Shown: piece after piece, positions 58,407 through 64,000 of the stretch
How positions within the stretch are numbered: the stretch's first letter is position 1
Layout of the letters: every line of letters begins with the position of its first letter
NCBI GenBank assembly: GCA_020747015.1
Contig: JAGTJM010000039.1
Span: 124,001-188,000 of the forward strand
Source of the DNA: Pyrenochaeta sp. MPI-SDFR-AT-0127
Taxonomy: Eukaryota; Ascomycota; Dothideomycetes; Pleosporales; Cucurbitariaceae
Direction: 5' to 3'
DNA length: 64,000 nucleotides
Position numbers and translations under genes: made by a program
Notes under the pieces: model-generated
What the model was told of the DNA's origin: nothing
Databases searched by the model: none
Seen by the model: the letters and a program-made list of their open reading frames with translations, nothing else

Positions 58407-59513
58407 AATTGGAGGGCCCTGCAGAGCTGTTCTGCATGGCGAGCAGTGTCCTCGATGTTTGGGTCAGGAGCGTGACGCACTGGTTCGAAAGTTTGACAGC
58501 AACTGCGTCTCGAGAGTCGACTGTGCAACTACGAACTTGCGTATCACGTGCTGATCGATTTGCAAGATTTGCTCCACTGCAGATCAGTATTGGATATGAA
58601 GGTAGAGGGAAATTACTGTCAACACGGTCGTGGAGCTACGTGGGAATTTTGCCAATACACGCGGAATCGCCAGTAGAAGCTGCGTAGATGTGTGAGGAGG
58701 TAAATGTATTGGTTTTGGTGGCTTAACGACCGAGATTCGCAGGGCAACCATAGCCCAAGTGTTGTTTGTAGAACCTGCCTTGTTATGTATTGCGGTTCCT
58801 AACTGGTTGGAATCCGTTCCAGCAAGCCGGGGCTCAGTTCGGGTTACTTCTCCAGGCCAATAGGCATGCATCGGGGTTTCGCCACTTCTGAAAGACCCCG
58901 ATGCGATGCAAGCCACTAGAAGACTCGAGGATATGAGACAGTCAATATGTTGCTTCTGGTTGAATGTCACAAAACGGACCGCAACCGCATGGTCCTTGGT
59001 ATGGGCAGTCTTCATCGGAACAAGAACGGATCAAAAAAAGGCAAGTAGGAGATTATAACATAATACTGCATGGATACAACTAGAAGAAATTGCTGCGACC
59101 ATGCCAATATGCCTGGTGCTCCATTGGTATGATTCGCCTATCAGTTTTGATCTGAGATATGACGTCACCATTGTTTGACGGACCTCAGGTACTTCGAGGA
59201 CTCATGCGAGAATCGTTGATACAACGATTCCAAGTTACTTACGAAGCTGTAGCGAACTTCAAATAGCCTTTCAAACCAGTCCCAGAATATCTTCCCTCGG
59301 CCCCAGTTCTGAGCTCGTTGTTGCTCATAGTATCAACACGCTTCGGGCCCACTAAATAACAGTACATGGATCTTGAACCAGGCAAGCAACACAGATACCA
59401 AGTTGAATGAGCAGTGAAGAGTTTAACGAGAGCGCACAATGCGTTTGATGTTTGGAAACTCGGCAAGTCGAGGCCCTGCATCAACAAGAAACCCACACAC
59501 TTCAACTACATGA
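58407..59513. other. Intergenic: TF promoter and 3' flank of second TF
   Basis: 1107 bases, no supported gene. If the first exon of the TF at 55429-58406 is wrong, the real start lies within the first 300 bases here. Frames of 80-140 codons at 58584-59015 have no recognisable domain. Confidence 0.35.
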
Positions 59514-60941
59514 TTATGTTTTCATTATGGCCATCAGATCCGACTGTGATATCCTTTTTTTTTCTTGGCTGTAATTCATTGCCTTTCGTTGATTGATCTT
59601 TCCAAGGGCTAGCGCACTTATCCCCCTCAGACTTCTGCTTTCCCAGCTTTCGAAACACCTGATCGCCTCTTCCCGTTGTTTCTCCCTCGGTGCATAAAGA
59701 GCGACTAAAAGCAATGGTGTGGCCATGCGCATGTACGCAAAGCCAATGTCATATGTCTGCAAATATTGCGAAGCTTCCATAATGACAGTATAGTGATCAT
59801 CCGGATCCAGAAATGAAGTAGTAAATTGCAGTGGTATGTTTGCTAGCAGAATACGGGCGGACTCAAAATACGCCACAGTGAGCGCAGTGAACGAATCCCG
59901 GTATTGGGTAGTTCCGCTCAGAGAGTCACACCACGAGAGCTCCTCGCTGCTGCTAGCGGCTGCAGATGAATATTCATTCCATAGCGATTCAACTTCAGTT
60001 TTGACCAGGAGGTAACTTGCAAGGTCCACACTTTGCAATATCGTGCCACTCTCGTCGACATTCTCACACATGACTAACATCTCAGCTAGCTTGGTGACAT
60101 GGGTCATTAACCTCTGGAACATGGGCAAGCGTGTATATTCCAGCGTTTCATGCAATATGCGCCGTACTTCAACGGGTCTCTCATTTCCCCAACCGGTCAA
60201 ATTCACAAATGCCAACTGGGTTCGAAGATGATAAAATATCTGACACAGCACTCCTTGGGTACACTGTCCTGGACCAGTCACTTCTAACATCTTTGCAGCA
60301 CCATATATGTGGGAGCGATACGCGTTCGCGCTTGTATCCTGCATTGCTTCGAAGAAACTGAACAGGACGCTTGTGGACACCATATGTATAGTGACCTCCT
60401 CCCTGGACCTTGATTGCGCGACAAAGCGACTGTGCGCTTGCAGAGCTTTTCCATAAAGATCCCAGGCATATCGTGTCAAAGCAGGGCTGATATTGTCCGT
60501 CGCACAGTAAGCGGACGCGGTAGCTTCCAGGGCCAGCACGAGCGCATCATTTGTACCATCTGTAGACAGGAGAGGCAGACGATGAAGCCACGTGAGACGG
60601 TTTTGGATATCCTTTCCTTCGCCTTTGGAGGTGAAATATGTTAAGAAGCGCTCGTAAAATGCTTCTGTCATCATGCCTCTTTGCGAAATTCGATGAACAG
60701 AAGTATGATTGGGGATCGATCTTGCCGCAGCGGCTGCTCTGATACCAGTCGATGGAATCCTTGCTTTACGCTTCTGCATTCCATATCTCGCGGTCTTTGT
60801 CATGTCCACAATCAAAGGTCCGTCTGTCAGTCCGGGGCACTGGCGGCCGAAACGAACACACATAAGGCACTCTGGGACAGTAGCGTCGCATCTCATGCGC
60901 TTCTTCCGACAAAGTGCGCATGATTTCGTCCTCGATGGCAT
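59514..60941 (-). CDS. Zn2Cys6 transcription factor, short form
   Basis: Single exon, 475 residues, ATG at 60941. The zinc cluster is at residues 8-35: C-x2-C (CALC), x6, C (RKKRMRC), x6, C (DATVPEC), x2, C (LMC), x6, C (VRFGRQC), the full six-cysteine pattern. No coiled-coil linker is obvious after it. The remainder is alpha-helical with weak match to the fungal TF domain found in many small lineage-specific regulators (TEAFYERFLTYFTS; LRTQLAFVNLTGWGNERPVE; SVDLASYLLVKTEVESLW). The last 30 residues are basic (INQRKAMNYSQEKKRISQSD). Intronless, unlike the neighbouring regulator at 55429-58406. DNA-binding specificity and targets are unknown. Confidence 0.86.
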   Translation of the reverse strand: MPSRTKSCALCRKKRMRCDATVPECLMCVRFGRQCPGLTDGPLIVDMTKTARYGMQKRKARIPSTGIRAAAAARSIPNHTSVHRISQRGMMTEAFYERFLTYFTSKGEGKDIQNRLTWLHRLPLLSTDGTNDALVLALEATASAYCATDNISPALTRYAWDLYGKALQAHSRFVAQSRSREEVTIHMVSTSVLFSFFEAMQDTSANAYRSHIYGAAKMLEVTGPGQCTQGVLCQIFYHLRTQLAFVNLTGWGNERPVEVRRILHETLEYTRLPMFQRLMTHVTKLAEMLVMCENVDESGTILQSVDLASYLLVKTEVESLWNEYSSAAASSSEELSWCDSLSGTTQYRDSFTALTVAYFESARILLANIPLQFTTSFLDPDDHYTVIMEASQYLQTYDIGFAYMRMATPLLLVALYAPREKQREEAIRCFESWESRSLRGISALALGKINQRKAMNYSQEKKRISQSDLMAIMKT

Positions 60942-63470
60942 CCTGTAGACTCAAGTGAAAGCTTCGCAAAAGAGGGGTTGCAACTTGAGGATAACAATGA
61001 GGGAGGTTATGTAAAAAATAGTGTATCTTCGAGGACGCCAATGCATGTCAGACCTTGAGTGCCAGGCTAAGCGTGACTCGGGCGAGCTAGCACATGTTTC
61101 CAAACCGGGCTTAGTTTATTTTGTGGACGAGGAGTCAATAGAGTGTAGAGAACATGTTGCATCGACCTAGATTTGGATTGTTCGACCTTGGTGTAATAAT
61201 AGGACAAGATCTTTACAGCGTTCATCCTTCTTGTTAGGATTACCAACAAGGCTGCTCGGGTACCCCAACCGGGCTTCTTCGTAATTGGTCCCGGAAGCCT
61301 ATCCACTACAATCAACGGCATTTTGAAACTACCACTTGGAGTAGCTTAACTTACCCGTATAGGTTTTATTTCTACCATTAGCCTCGTACAGGCTCTTTCC
61401 ATACCGTAAACAGAGTGGAGCGAAGAGCGCAGGAGACGAATCACAGGGAAGGTTACCTTTCGAGCACGTCAATGGGCTCTGTCTAGGCCCTCTGGCGAGG
61501 CTCGGCACGCTACTACGCAAGTATGAACTAAATGTCGGTGTGTACAGTGCAAAGATTCTTACCGTGCCGTAAAACAGGTCCAAGTTCTTGAAGTCATATT
61601 GAGTGGCTTCAGAGATGCTTGGAGGATTTTGCAACAGCACAAAGACACAAAGGTTGCTCTATCTGTTATCATTGTAACAACATGACTTAGTCCTTATGTC
61701 ATGGCTCAGAAAATAGAGTAGAAGCAGAATGAGTTTGTGATAGTAAACCTCCACGAGAAAACGCAAACGGCGCATGACCACTGGGAAACTCCATAGACCT
61801 ATCTTTCAAGGCCTTCGAGTATACGTTCAATCAAGTAGTGAAAAGCATCGTCCACCAGGGACAGGCATCATGCGTGGGCATGGCATCCTGTATCGGTCCG
61901 TTTGAGGCTAGGGGCTTGGTTTCGTGCAAAGTGGAATGGGAAGTAGATCTGAAGCATTGCATTCTCCATCCCAATACTATTGAGGTATACGCTTTACATG
62001 TCAGTGAGTTGTGTAGAACGAGAAATATGTTATCGTTGGCAGGACAATGTTCGAAGTTGCTTGTGAGGAGGCTCTCTAATGATGATGCCAAGGATATCAG
62101 TACACGGAATAGGGGAAGAGGCAACCAAGGGCTGAAAGACGATACAACGAGTTTCCAAGACAGGTCCTAAGCTTGGTATGGTCAAAAGAGCAACTGGAAG
62201 AGGTCCTCAAGGCCTTGTTGTAGAGATTCAGGGCCTCGGTAAGTCTCTCCGATGACCGTCGCGGCTTTGTGTGCGTGCATCTTATCAATCACTGCGACTA
62301 AAGAGTAAATCAGCGGCATAAATCGAAAAGTTGATTGGGTGGAGGATCGAGCTACTGCCCAAGGCAATAATTTGGTTGTACGAAAGAAGAAGCTAGGCCG
62401 ATTTGAATCCAAAAAGTCTGAGCTTATGCACTGTGGATGCCATTGTCGTACAAGCTCTCTGATTTGTCAGTTAGTGCTATACATGAGATGCACCATCCCT
62501 ACCAATGTTCGTCGCCCATTGGAACTAGTCAGAGGGACTGCGAGGTGCTGATGCCGCAATTGTGGTTCATCATGTCCTGCACAGTGGGATCTTTTTCAGT
62601 CAGACTGGATCCACGATAACATCAGCCGTTCACCATCTTCAAGTCCATGACGGCTTCTGAACTGGAGATAGTTATTACCCGCGCGTTCAACACCGCTCTA
62701 AGTTCAATGGTAAAGTTAGTAACCTCGAGGTTGTCTGCGTTGGAGAGCGGACAACTGAAAATGGTGTGATCATGTGAGTTCGGTTGAGAACAAAGATGAA
62801 AACCGATAGACAATGCATCAAATTCTTATCGTGAATAGAGAGAGCATTTAAGTAAAGTGTATGAACTGGGAACTGTAAATCTGCCGAGCATTTTGAAAGT
62901 TGTTAAATGGTAGAAGTGACTTGTCGCTTCACTAGCCATCAACCCTTTCGATGACGGTGCGCTTTTTCTTCCATAGACCATTGTTTGCCAGCTCCACACA
63001 GTTCATGGGCCAAGCCCGTGTCATTATGGCAATAGTAGCAACCATATGTAAGTACAGTTCTGATACTCCTTTGCAGATAGTGACCATGGGAGGTGGGGTA
63101 GCCGAGGTGGTGAGCTACAGCATGGATCAAAAACACGCAGATGATAAATCACAAATGGAACAAACATCTGATCATCAAAGCTAGACTCGTGTTGCATGAT
63201 CACGAGCGCATAGATATAAAGTTCGTCAAGCGTGTCGGCGCGAGAGGGTGACAAGGACTGGACAGAAGTGGCCCGTGCATGAAGCGCGACGCGCACCGCG
63301 TTGTGGGCAACAGCAGACAGCAAACCAGATCTTATTCACCCTCTCAGCTCCATATTACCCCCGCCATGTCCTGAAAGCCGCTGGACCGATCGCTTTGACA
63401 TTGAACTCGCGATTCCAGCTTTCGTCTTATCAAATTGTTTTGCGCGCCAGGGTAGCGCTCATCCGCAACG
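60942..63470. other. 2.5-kb intergenic region between TF and SMC3
   Basis: No gene supported. Several minus-strand frames (61831-62124, 62097-62288, 62182-62412, 61067-61321) are 60-100 codons; consecutive ones do not splice convincingly. Closest to the SMC3 ATG the sequence is G/C-mixed with no clear TATA box. Confidence 0.4.
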
Positions 63471-64000
63471 ATGGGGTACATCAAGCAAATCACCATCCAG
63501 GGCTTCAAGAGCTACAAGGATCAGATGCAAATCGAGCCCTTCTCGCCCAACTGCAATGTCATTGTCGGCCGCAATGGCTCGGGCAAGAGCAACTTCTTCG
63601 CTGCAGTGCGCTTCGTGCTCGGCGACGACTACCACTTCCTCAGTCGCGAGGAGCGCCAGGCGTTACTACACGAGGGCTCTGGCTCGGCTGTCATGTCGGC
63701 CTATGTGGAGGTGTGCTTCGACAATACCGAGGACCGTTTCCAGACGGGCAAGCCCGAATTCTTCCTCCGCCGGACGATTGGCGCAAAGAAGGACGAGTAC
63801 TCTGTTAACCGCAAAAACGCCACCAAGACCGAAGTCCAGCAGATGCTCGAATCCGCCGGTTTCTCGCGATCGAATCCTTACTACATTGTGCCCCAGGGCC
63901 GTGTCACAGCGCTTACGAACATGAAGGACTCGGAGCGATTGAAGCTGCTGAAAGAAATCTCCGGATCGAACGTTTACGAAACCCGACGCGCCGACAGTCT
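63471..64000 (+). CDS. SMC3: Cohesin subunit SMC3, N-terminal part (3' end outside window)
   Basis: ATPase head of cohesin, needed for sister chromatid cohesion. The ATG at 63471 opens a frame that is still open at 64000 (176 codons visible). It starts MGYIKQITIQGFKSYKDQ, the conserved Smc3 start, with Walker A GRNGSGKSN at residues 32-40. The region HFLSREERQALLHEGSGSAV (about residues 59-78) and DEYSVNRKNATKTEVQ (the D-loop/acetylatable-lysine neighbourhood KKDEY) match Smc3 rather than Smc1, Smc2 or Smc4. NPYYIVPQGRVTALTNMKDS and the following LLKEISGSNVYETRR complete the Q-loop region. The Lys pair KK in IGAKKDEYSVN sits where Eco1 acetylates Smc3. No intron is required in the visible part. 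Confidence 0.97.
   Translation, partial: MGYIKQITIQGFKSYKDQMQIEPFSPNCNVIVGRNGSGKSNFFAAVRFVLGDDYHFLSREERQALLHEGSGSAVMSAYVEVCFDNTEDRFQTGKPEFFLRRTIGAKKDEYSVNRKNATKTEVQQMLESAGFSRSNPYYIVPQGRVTALTNMKDSERLKLLKEISGSNVYETRRADS

Noticed and set aside
61831..62412. Consecutive minus-strand frames that vaguely recall the C-terminus of AflR-type regulators
   Set aside because: Similarity is limited to a loose Leu/Cys spacing, there is no zinc cluster upstream and no convincing splice chain. Could be a relic, but I cannot support it.
1..64000. CRISPR arrays, insertion sequences, integrated virus, or a secondary-metabolite cluster
   Set aside because: No spaced direct repeats, transposase or integrase motifs, or backbone synthase genes seen on either strand. 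The P450 and two regulators alone do not make a cluster.

Overview
The window is nuclear DNA of a filamentous ascomycete. Most genes carry several introns of about 46-85 bp with GT...AG ends and CTNAC-like branch sites, genes lie on both strands without operons, and the families present (Zn2Cys6 regulators, Fungal_N-type protein, PL3 pectate lyase, P450, secreted S10 carboxypeptidase, LPMO-like protein) are typical of Pezizomycotina. The pectate lyase, the LPMO-like protein and the overall gene style suggest a plant-associated Dothideomycete, possibly Pleosporales, but this is inference only.

Layout. 1-15.9 kb is gene-dense: the C-terminal half of a kynureninase, a 1478-residue Gln-rich C2H2/Fungal_N protein, a mitochondrial acyl-CoA synthetase, a Gyp2-like GRAM-TBC-EF-hand RabGAP, a mitochondrial short-chain dehydrogenase and an Inp54-like inositol 5-phosphatase. 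15.9-23.6 kb is almost empty; the only supportable gene is a 73-residue Cys-rich ORF. 23.6-39 kb is accessory in character: GNAT-like protein, P450, tRNA-Asp, serine carboxypeptidase, small membrane protein, LPMO-like secreted protein, F-box protein, a pectate lyase with a very long Ser/Gly/Asp repeat linker, and a decayed tRNA-Ile. 39-54.4 kb is conserved housekeeping: a peroxisomal-type adenine nucleotide carrier with an unusual amphipathic tail, NudE, full-length acetyl-CoA carboxylase and an ABM-fold protein. 55.4-64 kb holds two Zn2Cys6 regulators and the 5' end of SMC3, which runs off the window.

Functional links. Acetyl-CoA carboxylase, the acyl-CoA synthetase and the ANT1-like carrier all touch fatty-acid metabolism, but they are scattered and do not form a cluster. 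The pectate lyase, LPMO-like protein and carboxypeptidase are all secreted degradative proteins within about 10 kb, interleaved with unrelated genes. I see no biosynthetic gene cluster, CRISPR, intact transposon or clear novel defence system. The most unusual items are two architectures: the pectate lyase with an acidic repeat linker of about 285 residues, and the mitochondrial carrier with an LEA/perilipin-like C-terminal tail. Splice sites were placed by eye from reading-frame continuity and family conservation; none was checked against transcripts.
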